Shown here: positions 8,632 through 17,878 of the stretch, piece by piece
Layout: every line of letters begins with the position of its first letter
Position numbering within the stretch: the stretch's first letter is position 1
Assembly (NCBI RefSeq): GCF_000716605.1
Contig: NZ_JNXE01000001.1
Span: 640,416 to 704,415 of the forward strand
DNA length: 64,000 nt
Direction of reading: 5' to 3'
DNA from: Streptomyces sp. NRRL F-525
GTDB lineage: Bacteria; Actinomycetota; Actinomycetes; Streptomycetales; Streptomycetaceae
Translations under genes and position numbers: made by a program
The notes under the pieces: generated by a model
Told to the model about the DNA's origin: nothing
Seen by the model: the letters and a program-made list of their open reading frames with translations, nothing else
The model's database searches: none

Positions 8632-9561
8632 ATGAACAAGAAGCCGCGGTTGGGGGAGTTCCTCAGGACCCGCCGAGCCCAGTTGCAGCCGGCGGATGTG
8701 GGGCTCCCGGATTTCGGGGAGCGCCGTCGGGTGCCCGGTCTGCGCCGCGACGAACTGGCCCAGCTCGCCGGGGTTGGCCTCTCCTACTACACGCGGCTGG
8801 AACAGGGCAGTTCGCTCAACGCGTCCCCCGAGGTACTGGAGGCGCTGGCCCGTGCCCTCGGCCTCGACGAGGTGGAGCGCGCCCATCTGCACGATCTGGC
8901 CAGCGCGCCACGCCGTACGACCACCCGGCGCAGGCCCGCGCCGGAGCGGATCGGCGACGCGACACGGCAGTTGGTCGACGCGCTCGGCGACACGCCCGCG
9001 CTCGTGCTCGGCCGCCGTAGCGACGTACTGGCCTGGAACCGCACCGGACACGCCCTGTTCGCCGGGCACTTGGACCCGCGGATCTCCGAACAGCCCGATC
9101 TGCGCCCGAACATGGCACGGCTGGTCTTTCTGGACGCGCACACCCGGGACCTGTTCGTGGACTGGCCGAAGAAGGCCAGGAACGTCGTCGGCAAGCTCCG
9201 GCTCGCCGCCGGTAGGCACCCCGACGATCCCCGGCTGGCCTCGCTCATCGGTGAACTGACCATGAAGAGCCCGGAGTTCGCCACGATGTGGGCCGAGCAC
9301 GGGGTGAGGAAGTGGGCCCTCGCGGAGTACCGCATGCACCACCCGGTCGTCGGCCGCATGGAACTCAACCTGCAGTCCCTGAACGTCCCCCAGGAAGAGG
9401 GGCAGCGCATCGTCGTGGCCACGGCGGGCGCCGACACCGCCTCCGCCGCGGCGCTCTCCCTCCTCGCCCGGCTCGACACCCCGACCGTGCCGAGCACCGA
9501 CCCCGCCGAAGTCACCGAAACCGCGGAGCGCGGGCCCACGGCCACCAACAGCCCTCGCTGA
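8632..9561 (+). CDS. XRE-family regulator with MmyB-like ligand-binding domain
   Basis: A 309-residue transcription factor. Residues 5-75 hold a Cro/C1-type helix-turn-helix (FLRTRRAQLQPADVGLP, then RRVPGLRRDELAQLAGVGLS and YYTRLEQG). From about residue 100 onward it carries the PAS-like MmyB ligand-binding region (LVLGRRSDVLAWNRTGHALF). In actinomycetes this family usually sits next to an oxidoreductase and represses or activates it in response to a small, often fatty-acid-like, ligand. Here the likely target is the aldo/keto reductase just upstream. ATG 8632 (MNKKPRLGEFLRTRR) is preferred to the in-frame ATG at 8614. Confidence 0.9.
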   Translation: MNKKPRLGEFLRTRRAQLQPADVGLPDFGERRRVPGLRRDELAQLAGVGLSYYTRLEQGSSLNASPEVLEALARALGLDEVERAHLHDLASAPRRTTTRRRPAPERIGDATRQLVDALGDTPALVLGRRSDVLAWNRTGHALFAGHLDPRISEQPDLRPNMARLVFLDAHTRDLFVDWPKKARNVVGKLRLAAGRHPDDPRLASLIGELTMKSPEFATMWAEHGVRKWALAEYRMHHPVVGRMELNLQSLNVPQEEGQRIVVATAGADTASAAALSLLARLDTPTVPSTDPAEVTETAERGPTATNSPR

Positions 9562-9706
9562 AACCGACTTCGAGAGCATCCTGACCGGCGACCGGGCCTC
9601 TGGTAGGCGCCCCAACTCCCGCCGCATATCTCCCCGTTGCTGACCTCACCGCACCTACCCCTAGGCCGCGCCATGTCCGCGCGCGCCGGAACGGACGAGA
9701 AACCCC

Positions 9707-10684
9707 ATGAGCAAGAAGTTTTCAGGAGCAGCCCTGACGGTCACGGCCGTCGTGATCGGAACCTTCGGGTTCGCCTCGGTACCGGCCGCAGCGACCCCAT
9801 CCGGCGGGGCGGCGGCCCAAGTCGCCCATGTCGCCGCGCACTTCGACCTGGCCAAGGGACAGACACCGGAGAACGGCGTGCTGGAACCCGATGGCAGTCT
9901 CGACGTGACCTTCTCGGTGGCCCGGCAGGTCGCCCGGGTCGGTACCGACGGCAGGACGCACATCCTGGCCACCATGCCGCTGCCCGCCGACGGCGGGGTC
10001 AACACGCCCGTCCTGCACTTCGCGCCCACGATGGGCATCGTCCGGGCCGACGACGGAACCCTCTACTTCCTTTACGCGACCGGCACTTCGGACCTGACCG
10101 GAGTGTGGCGGCTGCGGCCGCACGGGACCCCGGAACGCATCGCCGCCCTGCCCGCCGACGGCCTGCCCAACGGCATGGCCCTCGACCGGCGCACCGGCAG
10201 GCTCTACATCGCCGACTCCGTACGGGGCACCATCTGGACCGTCCCCGTCACCGGCGGAACCCCGACCGCCTGGCTCAGTGCCCCCGAACTCGCCTACTCC
10301 GCCATCGCGGGTGCCAACGGCGTGAAGGTCCACAACGGCGCTCTGTGGGTGTCCGACACGGACGACGGCACCATCCTGCGCGTTCCCCTCCTGCCGGGCG
10401 GCCGCCCGGGGCAACTCCAGGTCAGGGCAACCGGTTTGACCACCGTCGACGACTTCACGTTCACCGGCGCCGGGGACGAGATACTCGCCGCCCTCAACCA
10501 CACCAACACCGTCGTCCGTATCCGCCCCGACGGGCACCGGACCACCGTCCTGACCGCGGCGGACGGTCTGCAGAACCCCACGGCGATCGAAGTACGCGGC
10601 ACCACCGTCTACGTGCTGAACGCCGCCTACGTCACGGCCGAGGACCCCAATGTCCTGGTCGCCGGTCTGCGCGACCTCCGCTGA
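9707..10684 (+). CDS. Secreted SMP-30/gluconolactonase-like beta-propeller protein
   Basis: A 325-residue protein with a clear Sec signal peptide (MSKKFSGAALTVTAVVIGTF, cleavage after VPAAA). The mature part shows six-bladed propeller repeats such as LPNGMALDRRTGRLYIADS and GVKVHNGALWVSDTDDGTIL, as in SMP-30/gluconolactonase and strictosidine-synthase-like proteins. These often bind Ca2+ and hydrolyse lactones or esters, though many secreted versions have no known activity. It ends 23 bp before a metallo-hydrolase gene, so the three genes 9707-13082 may be one operon. Function beyond the fold is inference. Confidence 0.82.
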   Translation: MSKKFSGAALTVTAVVIGTFGFASVPAAATPSGGAAAQVAHVAAHFDLAKGQTPENGVLEPDGSLDVTFSVARQVARVGTDGRTHILATMPLPADGGVNTPVLHFAPTMGIVRADDGTLYFLYATGTSDLTGVWRLRPHGTPERIAALPADGLPNGMALDRRTGRLYIADSVRGTIWTVPVTGGTPTAWLSAPELAYSAIAGANGVKVHNGALWVSDTDDGTILRVPLLPGGRPGQLQVRATGLTTVDDFTFTGAGDEILAALNHTNTVVRIRPDGHRTTVLTAADGLQNPTAIEVRGTTVYVLNAAYVTAEDPNVLVAGLRDLR

Positions 10685-10707
10685 ACACTCCCGGGAAAGG
10701 ACAGCGT

Positions 10708-11610
10708 GTGGATTCCTTCAGCCTCGGTGACGTCGAGGTGACGCGCGTGGTGGAGTTCGAGACCCCCACCCGCCCGCCGGCGGCCATGTTCGGGAACATC
10801 GGCCCCCACGTGTGGGACGACAACCGCTCCTGGCTCGCCCCCGACCACTGGGACCCGGACGCGGGGCTCCTGATGACCCGGATGCAGACGTTCGTCCTGC
10901 GCAGCGGGGGCGCGACGATCCTCGTGGACACCGGCGTCGGCAACGACAAGTCCCGCCCGGCCACACCGGCGTTCGACCATCGCGGCACCGACTTCCTGGC
11001 CCGGCTGGCCGCCGCCGACGTCCTGCCGGAGGACGTCGACCTGGTGGTGAACACCCATCTGCACGCCGACCACGTCGGCTGGAACACCCGCCTGGTGGAA
11101 GGGAATTGGGTCCCGACGTTCCCCAACGCCCGCTACCTGCTCCCGCGCGCCGACCATGACTTCTGGCACCCGGACAGCACCCGAGTCGCTCGGACGGCCG
11201 TGGCCAACGCGAACGTCTTCGACGACAGCGTCGCACCGGTCGTGGAGTCCGGCCAGGCCGTGCTCTGGGAGGACGCCTACGACATCGACGGAGCCCTGCG
11301 TCTGGAGTACGCGCCGGGACACACCCCGGGCTCCTGGGTGCTCACCCTGCGGTCGGGTGGCGAACTGGCCGTGTTCGTCGGTGATGTGCTGCACAACCCG
11401 GTGCAGTTCATCGAGCCGGACGCCAACAGCTGCTTCTGCGAGGACCCGGTCGCGGCGCGCGCGACCCGGCGGCGCATGCTGGAACGGGCCGCCGACCAGG
11501 GCGCGTTGGTCTTCCCGGCGCATCTGCGGGGCGGCTCCGGCGCCCGGTTGCGGCGGACCGGCACGTCGTACACCGTCCAGTCATGGGCCCCGTTCGGGGA
11601 ACGCGTGTGA
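10708..11610 (+). CDS. MBL-fold metallo-hydrolase
   Basis: A 300-residue metallo-beta-lactamase-fold hydrolase. The dinuclear zinc motif is THLHADHVG, the following ligands are the His in APGHTPGSW and the Asp in FVGDVLHNP, and a late His (FPAHLRGG) completes the site. The overall pattern is that of the AttM/lactonase-type and quinoprotein-associated hydrolases. The start is GTG 10708 (VDSFSLGDVEVTRVVEF), with AAAGGA 7 nt upstream; the frame is open back to 9637 but that stretch is antisense-like noise over the propeller gene. Its stop TGA overlaps the GTG start of the carboxylesterase, so the two enzymes are translationally coupled. Confidence 0.88.
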   Translation: MDSFSLGDVEVTRVVEFETPTRPPAAMFGNIGPHVWDDNRSWLAPDHWDPDAGLLMTRMQTFVLRSGGATILVDTGVGNDKSRPATPAFDHRGTDFLARLAAADVLPEDVDLVVNTHLHADHVGWNTRLVEGNWVPTFPNARYLLPRADHDFWHPDSTRVARTAVANANVFDDSVAPVVESGQAVLWEDAYDIDGALRLEYAPGHTPGSWVLTLRSGGELAVFVGDVLHNPVQFIEPDANSCFCEDPVAARATRRRMLERAADQGALVFPAHLRGGSGARLRRTGTSYTVQSWAPFGERV

Positions 11611-13082
11611 GCGGCGCGCCGGTCGTCCGGACGACGTGCGGACCGGTCCGCGGCACCCTCCACTCCGGCGTACGGACCTTCGCGTCGATCCCCTACGCCG
11701 CCCCGGTGACCGGTCCCGCCCGGTTCGCCGCGCCTGCCCCGGCTGCACGGTGGGACGGAGTACGGGACGCGACCGTACCCGGCGGAACAGCGCCCGCCCG
11801 GGCCCGTTCCGGCTTCGGCGGCCTGGACCTGTCCCCGGTCCTCGGCCCCGGCTGGATCCCGGACCCCGGCTACCTCACCGTGACGGTCACCACCCCCGCC
11901 GACTCTTCCGGCGGCCTGCCGGTGCTGGTCTTCGTGCACGGCGGAGGCCTCATCTCGGGCACGGGACAGGCGCCGCTCTACGACGGTTCGTCCTTCGCCC
12001 GCGACGGCATCGTCACCGTCACCCTCAACTACCGCCTGGGGATCGCCGGTTGGCTCGACGTTCCCGGCGCACCGGCCAACCGCGGACTGCTCGACGTCGT
12101 CGCCGCGCTCCGCTGGGTGGCCGAGAACGCGGCGGCCTTCGGCGGCGACCCGGGCAAGGTGACCGTCGCGGGGCAGTCCGCCGGGGCGATGATCGTCGCC
12201 GCACTGCTCGCCAACCCCCAGGCGCGGCGCGAACGGCTCTTCAGCCGGGCGATCAGCCAGAGCGGCAGCGGAACGGCGGCGATCAGCGCGGAACAGGCCG
12301 CCCTGACCACCCGGGCGGTGGCCGAGGCGCTGAACGTGCGGGCAACTCCCGCCGACCTGGGCGCCGTTGACGACCGGCGGCTGACGGAGGCACTCGGCAC
12401 GATCGGCCCGGTCGTCGTCATCCCGGACGGTCCACTCGACACCTCACTCGGCGAGAGCCCGGTGAAATGCGTCATCGACGGCCGGACCCTGGACAGACAG
12501 CCCGCCGACGCGGTGCACGACGGCCACGGCGCGGACGTGGACCTGCTCATCGGCACCAACCGAGAGGAGGCCAACCTCTACACCGTGCCCTCGGGCACCC
12601 CCATGACGGACACCCAGCTCCTCGCCCTCGCCGAACGGCGCCTGACCAACCCCCGGGAACGGCTCACCGCGTACCGTTCCCGTGAACCGGCCGCCCAGCC
12701 CACCGAGTTGGCGAGCCGACTCATCACGGACACCTTCACCCAGGGCAGCCGACTCCTCGCCGACGCCCACGCCCGCCACCGGCGCGCCCCCACCTTCGCC
12801 TACGAGTTCGCCTGGCGCTCACCCGCCTTCGGCGGCACCCTCGGCGCCTGCCACTGCGTGGAACTCCCGTTCGTCTTCCACCGCACCGACCTGCCCGCTC
12901 TCTACGGCGAGACCGCCCTGCTCGGCCCCCACCACCCACCGGCCGACCTGGCGGACCGCACGCATGCGGCCTGGACCGCCTTCATACGGGACGGCGACCC
13001 GGGCTGGACCCGGTACGACCTCGCGGATCGCGCCACCGCCGTCATCGACGAAGAGTGGAGCATGTCGAGACAGACGGGGTGA
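11607..13082 (+). CDS. Type-B carboxylesterase/lipase
   Basis: A 491-residue alpha/beta hydrolase of the type-B carboxylesterase family. The oxyanion-hole segment is FVHGGGLISG. The nucleophile elbow is VTVAGQSAGAM, with Ser in GQSAG. A downstream acid sits near TNREEANL and the catalytic His in GACHCVELPF. These enzymes hydrolyse carboxyl esters of many kinds. I chose GTG 11607 (VSGAPVVRTTCGPVRG), because it forms a GTGA overlap with the MBL-fold gene; the ATG at 11583 is inside that gene's coding end. There is no signal peptide, so it acts in the cytosol, unlike the secreted propeller upstream. Confidence 0.9.
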   Translation: MSGAPVVRTTCGPVRGTLHSGVRTFASIPYAAPVTGPARFAAPAPAARWDGVRDATVPGGTAPARARSGFGGLDLSPVLGPGWIPDPGYLTVTVTTPADSSGGLPVLVFVHGGGLISGTGQAPLYDGSSFARDGIVTVTLNYRLGIAGWLDVPGAPANRGLLDVVAALRWVAENAAAFGGDPGKVTVAGQSAGAMIVAALLANPQARRERLFSRAISQSGSGTAAISAEQAALTTRAVAEALNVRATPADLGAVDDRRLTEALGTIGPVVVIPDGPLDTSLGESPVKCVIDGRTLDRQPADAVHDGHGADVDLLIGTNREEANLYTVPSGTPMTDTQLLALAERRLTNPRERLTAYRSREPAAQPTELASRLITDTFTQGSRLLADAHARHRRAPTFAYEFAWRSPAFGGTLGACHCVELPFVFHRTDLPALYGETALLGPHHPPADLADRTHAAWTAFIRDGDPGWTRYDLADRATAVIDEEWSMSRQTG

Positions 13083-13142
13083 GGAGGATCTCCGGTTTTG
13101 TCCGTATATTGCGGGTTGCACCTCGGACGACCGGAAGGAACC

Positions 13143-13442
13143 ATGATGAACAGCAGGACGATCGGCGGCTGGTGGGCCGCGGCGGTCATGGGCGCATTGA
13201 TGACGGCCTCGCTCGCAGGGGCGGCGGACGCCCAGGTACTCACTCCGTCGGATCCGCCGGCACCTTCGGCGTCGACCGGATCCGCGTGGTACGGGTACAG
13301 CCACCCCGGCAGTACCGATCCCAGCGACCCGTCCGGCAACGACTGGCACTGTGATCCCTCCGGCAACTGGCACAACGACGCCGACGACGCGTCCGGGCAC
13401 GCGGACGGCCGCTGTCGAGCGTGGCAGACCGTCAGCCCGTAA
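13143..13442 (+). CDS. Small secreted protein, unrecognised
   Basis: A 99-residue protein with a signal peptide (IGGWWAAAVMGALMTASLAG, cleavage near ADAQ). The mature part is about 65 residues, rich in Asp, Ser, Pro, Gly, Trp and His, with NDWHCDPSGNWHNDADDASG and only two Cys. It has no family I can name. The start ATG 13143 follows GGAAGGAA directly upstream. It stands alone, 60 bp after the carboxylesterase, and ends at a hairpin shared with the convergent hydantoinase operon. The His/Asp-rich mature segment could bind metal, but that is only a guess from composition. Confidence 0.65.
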   Translation: MMNSRTIGGWWAAAVMGALMTASLAGAADAQVLTPSDPPAPSASTGSAWYGYSHPGSTDPSDPSGNDWHCDPSGNWHNDADDASGHADGRCRAWQTVSP

Positions 13443-13452
13443 GGCTCCCGCC

Positions 13453-13488
13453 CCCGCCGACTGAAGTGTTGCTTGCCGCATCGGCGGG
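13453..13488. terminator. Hairpin between convergent genes
   Basis: CCCGCCGA at 13453-13460 pairs with TCGGCGGG at 13481-13488 across a 20-nt loop, between the stop of the small secreted protein and the stop of the hydantoinase. It could serve as a bidirectional terminator. No U-tract is present, which is common in Streptomyces. Confidence 0.45.
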
Positions 13489-13497
13489 ATCGCGGCG

Positions 13498-14919
13498 TCA
13501 GCAGACCAGGGACCGGCTCAGTGGGCCCGAGCGCAGGTGGCGGCCCCGGGGTTCGGGGTCCGTCAGCCGTCCGTCCGTGACGATCGGACGGCCGCCCACT
13601 ATGACGGTCTCCGGCCAGCCGGTGACGGACATGCCCTCGTATGGCGTGTAGTCCGTGGCCATGTGCAGGCCGGTGCTGCGGACGGTGCGGGTGGCCGTCG
13701 GATTCCAGATCGCCAGGTCCGCGTCCGAGCCGGGTGCGATGACTCCCTTGCGGGGGTAGAGGCCGTTGAGCCGGGCCGGGTTGGCGCACATCAACTCGAC
13801 GAACCGGCCCACCGGCAGACCGCCCTTGACCACCAGTTCGCTGAAGATCACGGGCATGCGCGTCTCAACTCCCGGCAGACCGTTGGGCATTGACCGTACG
13901 TCGTGGCTCACCGACTCCTTCTGTGCCGTGTCGTAGCAGCAGTGGTCGCTGCCGATCGTCGCCACCTGGCCCATGAGGAGTCGTGAGCGCAGCCCGGCGA
14001 CCGTACCGGCGTCCCGCAACGGCGGGCAGCACACGAAGCGTTCGGGGTGCGGGCCCGCGTACGCGGTGTCGTCCAGGACCAGGTGGTGGGCGACCGTCTC
14101 CGTGAACGCCCTCACTCCCCGGCCGCGGGCACGGGCCACCAGGTCGACCGCCTCAGGTGTCGACTGGTGGACGAAGTACACCGGGGCCGACACCGACTCC
14201 GCGATGGCGAGGATCTCGGCGACCGACGCGTTCTCGGCCAACTCCGGCCGTGTACCTGCGTGATGGGACGCGCTGATCGACCCGGCCGCCTCTCCGCGCT
14301 CCTGTGTGTCGGCGATGATGTGGTCGGCCTCGCAGTGGATGACCACCATGCCGCCGAGGTCCCGCAGCGTGGTCATCACGTTGAGGATGGTCTTCTCGTC
14401 GGCCATGGTCTCGCCGCGGTAGGTGGTGAACATCTTCACCGTGACGATGCCGTCGGAGGCCATCGACCGCAGCTGCTCCGGCACGGTGTCGTCCCACTCG
14501 ACCACACACCCGTGCAGCGCGCTGTCGCACAACCCCTGTGCCGCCTTGGCGCGTTGGGCGGCGGCGACGTCGGCCGGGTTCTCGCCGGGGCGCGGGATGG
14601 CGAAGTCCACGATCGTGGTCGTACCGCCGAAGACGGCCGCCGTGGTGGCCTGACGGTAGTCGTCGAGGGAGGTGAAGTCCCCCGAGGTGAAGCCGACATG
14701 GCAGTGCGGGTCCACGCCGCCGGGCAGCACGAGGCGTCCGGTGGCGTCCAACTCGGCGGTGCCGGGGGCCTGTTGGGCGCGGTAAGCGCCCGGCTCCACC
14801 ACCCCGAGCACCTTGCCGCCGCCCACCAGGACGTCCGCGGCTCCCTGCCAGTCGGCGTTGACCACGGTGCCGCCCCGGACGACGAGGTCGACGGGTTGGA
14901 TCGATGAGGGGTGGGACAC
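13498..14919 (-). CDS. Hydantoinase/dihydropyrimidinase-family cyclic amidohydrolase
   Basis: A 473-residue amidohydrolase that opens cyclic ureides such as hydantoins or dihydropyrimidines. Metal ligands are readable: His-x-His in VDPHCHVGF, the lysine that becomes carboxylated in GIVTVKMFTTY, His in VIHCEADH, His in YFVHQST and Asp in IGSDHCCYD. This is the D-hydantoinase arrangement, with the usual length. The GTG start at 14919 (VSHPSSIQPVDLVVRG) has GGAGGT 8 nt upstream. It is the last gene of a nine-gene minus-strand operon, 31 bp after the allophanate-hydrolase-like gene. The operon suggests the ring-opened product feeds amino-acid oxidation, but the natural substrate is not known. Confidence 0.88.
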   Translation of the reverse strand: MSHPSSIQPVDLVVRGGTVVNADWQGAADVLVGGGKVLGVVEPGAYRAQQAPGTAELDATGRLVLPGGVDPHCHVGFTSGDFTSLDDYRQATTAAVFGGTTTIVDFAIPRPGENPADVAAAQRAKAAQGLCDSALHGCVVEWDDTVPEQLRSMASDGIVTVKMFTTYRGETMADEKTILNVMTTLRDLGGMVVIHCEADHIIADTQERGEAAGSISASHHAGTRPELAENASVAEILAIAESVSAPVYFVHQSTPEAVDLVARARGRGVRAFTETVAHHLVLDDTAYAGPHPERFVCCPPLRDAGTVAGLRSRLLMGQVATIGSDHCCYDTAQKESVSHDVRSMPNGLPGVETRMPVIFSELVVKGGLPVGRFVELMCANPARLNGLYPRKGVIAPGSDADLAIWNPTATRTVRSTGLHMATDYTPYEGMSVTGWPETVIVGGRPIVTDGRLTDPEPRGRHLRSGPLSRSLVC

Positions 14920-14950
14920 AACAGACCTCCAGCGAGTGAGCGAGTAGGTG

Positions 14951-15331
14951 TCAGAGAGAGGCGAGGTAGGCGTGCCAGCCGCCGTGGGCGGTGATGTCGA
15001 CGACTCCGGGGGCCGTCAGCGCGGAGGCGCGCATACGCATCGAGAAGGAACCCGAGCCGTCCGCCAGCGCGATCACACCGAGTTCGAGTTCCTCGGGCTC
15101 CTCGGGCAGCAGTCGCTCGCGCAGCACCTCGTAACTGACCTCGTACACCTCGCCGTTGATCGAGGCGCCGCCCTCGGTGACGGGGTGCAGGCCGGGGAAC
15201 TCGTCGCGCACGGAGAAGAATTGGTACGTGGGTGCCGTGCGGGCGGGGCCGAGGAGGCGGGCCTCGCTGAGCGCGTGGTTGAGGGTGCCTCCGGACATGG
15301 CCTGGCCGTTGACGAACATTCTCAGGGTCAT
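14951..15331 (-). CDS. Allophanate-hydrolase C-terminal-like (GGCT-fold) protein
   Basis: A 126-residue protein starting MTLRMFVNGQAMSGGTLNHA and containing GPARTAPTYQFFSVRDEFPG and ASINGEVYEV. The pattern matches the C-terminal domain of allophanate hydrolases (AtzF type), a gamma-glutamylcyclotransferase-like fold, here as a free protein. In AtzF this domain decarboxylates the product of the amidase half; in stand-alone form its role is unclear. It sits between the amine oxidase subunit B (13 bp) and the hydantoinase (31 bp), so the link to cyclic ureide breakdown is contextual. The separate amidase at 30.2 kb is a possible but unproven partner. Confidence 0.7.
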   Translation of the reverse strand: MTLRMFVNGQAMSGGTLNHALSEARLLGPARTAPTYQFFSVRDEFPGLHPVTEGGASINGEVYEVSYEVLRERLLPEEPEELELGVIALADGSGSFSMRMRASALTAPGVVDITAHGGWHAYLASL

Positions 15332-15344
15332 GGGGGAGTGCCTT

Positions 15345-16508
15345 TCAGGGTGATACGGGAGTGGTGGCGTCGTCGTGCAACAGGCGGCCGGGGCCGAGGT
15401 CGTCCACCGGGTCGGCCGGGGGCTCGCCGGCGATCTGGCGGGCCAGCGTGTCGCCCCACACCGGGGCGAGGGTGAAGGCGTAGGTGCCGCCCGCGACGAA
15501 GAAGCCGGGGTGGCCCGGGACTTCGCCGATCACCGGCATCTCGTCCGGGGTCGCGGCGAGCGGTCCGGCCCACATGCGCAGCAGCCGCAGGTCGCCGAGG
15601 AACGGCAGGACGCGCCCGGCCTGGGCGAGATTGCCGGCCATGCTGGGCACGCTGACGGTGCTGCGGCCCTCCATGTCGAGCCGCGCCGCAGGCCAGCCGC
15701 CGCCGATCAGCAGGTTGCCCGCGCTGACCTGCTTGACCGACATGCCCTCGCCGATGTGCTGGACCAGGTGGTGCATGACCGGCGGGACCCGCACGGTCAC
15801 ATGCATCTGGATCGCGACCGGGGACATCCGGATCCCCACCCCGGCCAGTGCGGAGATCCCGGTGATCCACGGCCCGGCCACGTTGACGACCACGGGTGCG
15901 GTCCAACTCCGGTCGCCCGAAAGCACCTTGTAGTCGTCGCCGACTCGCTGGATGCCGGTCACCGGGGTGAAGGCGTGCAGTTCGGCGCCGAGGCGGCGGG
16001 CCGCCGCCAGATAGGCGGGGGTGATCAGGAGTGGGTTGGCGTATCCGTCGAGCGGGCACCAACTGGCTGCGCGTACCCGGTCGGAGAGCAACGGCAGTTC
16101 CTTGCGGGCCTCGTCACCGGTGAGCACCTCGGTGGGGATGCCCGCCCGCCGCTCCCACTCGTGCTTCTCCCTCAGCTCCTCTTCCTGTACGGCGGTTTCG
16201 GCGACCATGAAGCCGCCGCCGCGCCGCAACTCCACGTCCGCGCCGAGCCGTTCCTCGATCTGCGCCCAGTGGTCCGACGCCCGGCGCTGCAGGGGCAGCA
16301 GACGGGCGCTGTCGACCGGGACCTCCTGGCCCGGGCGCCGGGTGTGGATCGCCTGGATGTGGAGGTTGCCCGCAGTGGTGCCGGAGCCCTCGCGGTTGGG
16401 TGCGCCGCGCTCCAACACCACGACGCGATAACCGCGTTCGGCGAGATGGAAGGCGGCACTGGCGCCGAGGATGCCCGCGCCGATGACGATGACGTCGGGC
16501 CGGGTCAC
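15345..16508 (-). CDS. FAD-dependent D-amino-acid/opine oxidase-like subunit B (HcnC/OoxB type)
   Basis: A 387-residue DAO-family flavoprotein. The Rossmann motif is VIVIGAGILGASAAFHLAER, and the C terminus carries the second FAD contact region (MWAGPLAATPDEMPVIGEV, then GTYAFTLAPVWG). It oxidises the C-N bond of an amino acid or opine, passing electrons to the partner subunits. GTG 16508 ([12 protein letters not shown]) follows a strong AGGAGGT and overlaps the stop of subunit A as GTGA; the open frame to 17369 is an antisense artefact. Together with the next two genes it forms a three-part complex like HcnABC, octopine/nopaline oxidase or D-hydroxyproline dehydrogenase. Which amine it takes is not predictable from sequence alone. 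Confidence 0.88.
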   Translation of the reverse strand: MTRPDVIVIGAGILGASAAFHLAERGYRVVVLERGAPNREGSGTTAGNLHIQAIHTRRPGQEVPVDSARLLPLQRRASDHWAQIEERLGADVELRRGGGFMVAETAVQEEELREKHEWERRAGIPTEVLTGDEARKELPLLSDRVRAASWCPLDGYANPLLITPAYLAAARRLGAELHAFTPVTGIQRVGDDYKVLSGDRSWTAPVVVNVAGPWITGISALAGVGIRMSPVAIQMHVTVRVPPVMHHLVQHIGEGMSVKQVSAGNLLIGGGWPAARLDMEGRSTVSVPSMAGNLAQAGRVLPFLGDLRLLRMWAGPLAATPDEMPVIGEVPGHPGFFVAGGTYAFTLAPVWGDTLARQIAGEPPADPVDDLGPGRLLHDDATTPVSP

Positions 16509-17878
16509 GGGACCTCCTGCCCTTCGACCGTCGCGGCCATGGGCAGCGGCCGTATCGGCATCCGGGCCGCGAAGCACTCCGGTCCGCCCTCGCTCCGTCC
16601 GGTCAACGCCGCGACGATGTGGCCGCATTCGCGGCCCTGGCAGGGGCCCATGCCGGCGCGGGTGGCGGCCTTGGTGCCGTGCAGGTCGTTCCAGCCGGTC
16701 GCGGCGGCCTGCCGTATCTCGCCCGCGCTGACGCCCTCGCAGCGGCAGACCTGGGTGGCGTCGGGGATGTCGGCCGTGTTCGGCAACGGGTAGAGGCGGT
16801 CGGCCAGTTCGGCGAAACGGTCCAGGGCGCGGGCCCGGCGACGCAGCCCGGCCACCCGCACCGGCGCGCGTTCGGGTGCGAGGCGCCGGAGGATCGCGTG
16901 GGCGGCCAACTGCCCTCGCACGCCCGCCGCGTGCACCCCCGCGATACCGGCGCAGTCCCCGGCTACATACAAGCCGTCGACCGAGGTCGCGCCGTCCGCG
17001 TCCACGACCGGGAGCTGTTCCGTACCGGTCGGGTCCGGCTCCGTAAGGCAGCCCAGCAATCGGGGTAGTTCGGTGCTGGGGCGGAAGCCGAAGCCCACGC
17101 ACAGCGCGTCGGTCTCCAACTGCCGTACGCTGCCGTCCTCTTGGCCGATGTCCACGGCGGTGACCTGAGTGTCGCCGTGTGCGGCCAGCACGCGGGCGCC
17201 CTGTTCGACGCGGACGCCGTGCCGGGCCAGGGTGAGCAGATAGCGGGCCGCCTCCGCGAGCCGGGCGGGCTGTCGCAGCGCCCCGCCGATCGAGGAAACC
17301 CCGGGCCGGTACGGGTGGTTGAGCTCGACCAGTGCCTCGATCCGGGCGCCCACCTCCAGCAGCGCGCACGCGACCGGCAGCAGGAACGGGCCAGTCCCGG
17401 CCAGCACGACCCGTTGGCCCACGGGAACCCGGTCCATGGTGGCCAGGTGCAGGGCGAACCCGGGGGTGACCACACCCGGCAGCGTCCAGCCCGGGAAGGG
17501 GAGGGTGCGTTCGTAGGCGCCGGTGGCGGCGAGTGTGGCCCGGGTGCTGATGCGGCCGAGGGCGCCCGTGCGGACGTCGGAGGTGAAGAGTGTGCGGCCC
17601 GCGTCCTCGGCGCCCCAGACCAGGGTGCCGGTGCGGATGTCGACCCCGGAGTTCCGTACCTGGTCGATCAGTTCGGTGCCGCGCGGGCGGAAGTCGCCGA
17701 AGGTGGCGGTGAGTTGCTCGGCCCGGCGCTTGTAGTACTGGCCGCCGAGGGTGTCGGACTCGTCGAGCAGGACGACGTTCAGGCCGCCGCGGGCCAGGAC
17801 CAGCGCCGCGTGCAGTCCCGCCGGTCCGCCCCCGATGACCGCGACGTCCGCTTCCGACTCCGTCATGACGTCAGCCAT
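16505..17878 (-). CDS. FAD/NAD(P)-binding oxidoreductase with BFD-like [2Fe-2S] tail, subunit A (HcnB/OoxA type)
   Basis: A 457-residue pyridine-nucleotide-disulphide-oxidoreductase-fold protein. It has an N-terminal FAD motif ([20 protein letters not shown]), a second dinucleotide site ([20 protein letters not shown]), [13 protein letters not shown], and a C-terminal Cys cluster ([14 protein letters not shown] and GPCQGRECG) as in bacterioferritin-associated ferredoxin. Its role is electron transfer between the amine-oxidising subunit and the small ferredoxin subunit. The ATG at 17878 overlaps the ferredoxin gene by 8 bp; a second ATG at 17866 is possible, and neither has a clear ribosome binding site. 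The GTGA overlap with subunit B argues for fixed stoichiometry. Confidence 0.88.
   Translation of the reverse strand: MADVMTESEADVAVIGGGPAGLHAALVLARGGLNVVLLDESDTLGGQYYKRRAEQLTATFGDFRPRGTELIDQVRNSGVDIRTGTLVWGAEDAGRTLFTSDVRTGALGRISTRATLAATGAYERTLPFPGWTLPGVVTPGFALHLATMDRVPVGQRVVLAGTGPFLLPVACALLEVGARIEALVELNHPYRPGVSSIGGALRQPARLAEAARYLLTLARHGVRVEQGARVLAAHGDTQVTAVDIGQEDGSVRQLETDALCVGFGFRPSTELPRLLGCLTEPDPTGTEQLPVVDADGATSVDGLYVAGDCAGIAGVHAAGVRGQLAAHAILRRLAPERAPVRVAGLRRRARALDRFAELADRLYPLPNTADIPDATQVCRCEGVSAGEIRQAAATGWNDLHGTKAATRAGMGPCQGRECGHIVAALTGRSEGGPECFAARMPIRPLPMAATVEGQEVP

Noticed and set aside
9637..10707. Upstream extension of the MBL-fold gene
   Set aside because: Over 350 residues of Arg/Pro/Gly-rich sequence overlap the propeller gene in another frame; the domain begins at GTG 10708 with its own ribosome binding site.
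15345..17369. 674-residue reading of oxidase subunit B
   Set aside because: The first 287 residues are noise over subunit A. The Rossmann fold starts at GTG 16508 after AGGAGG.
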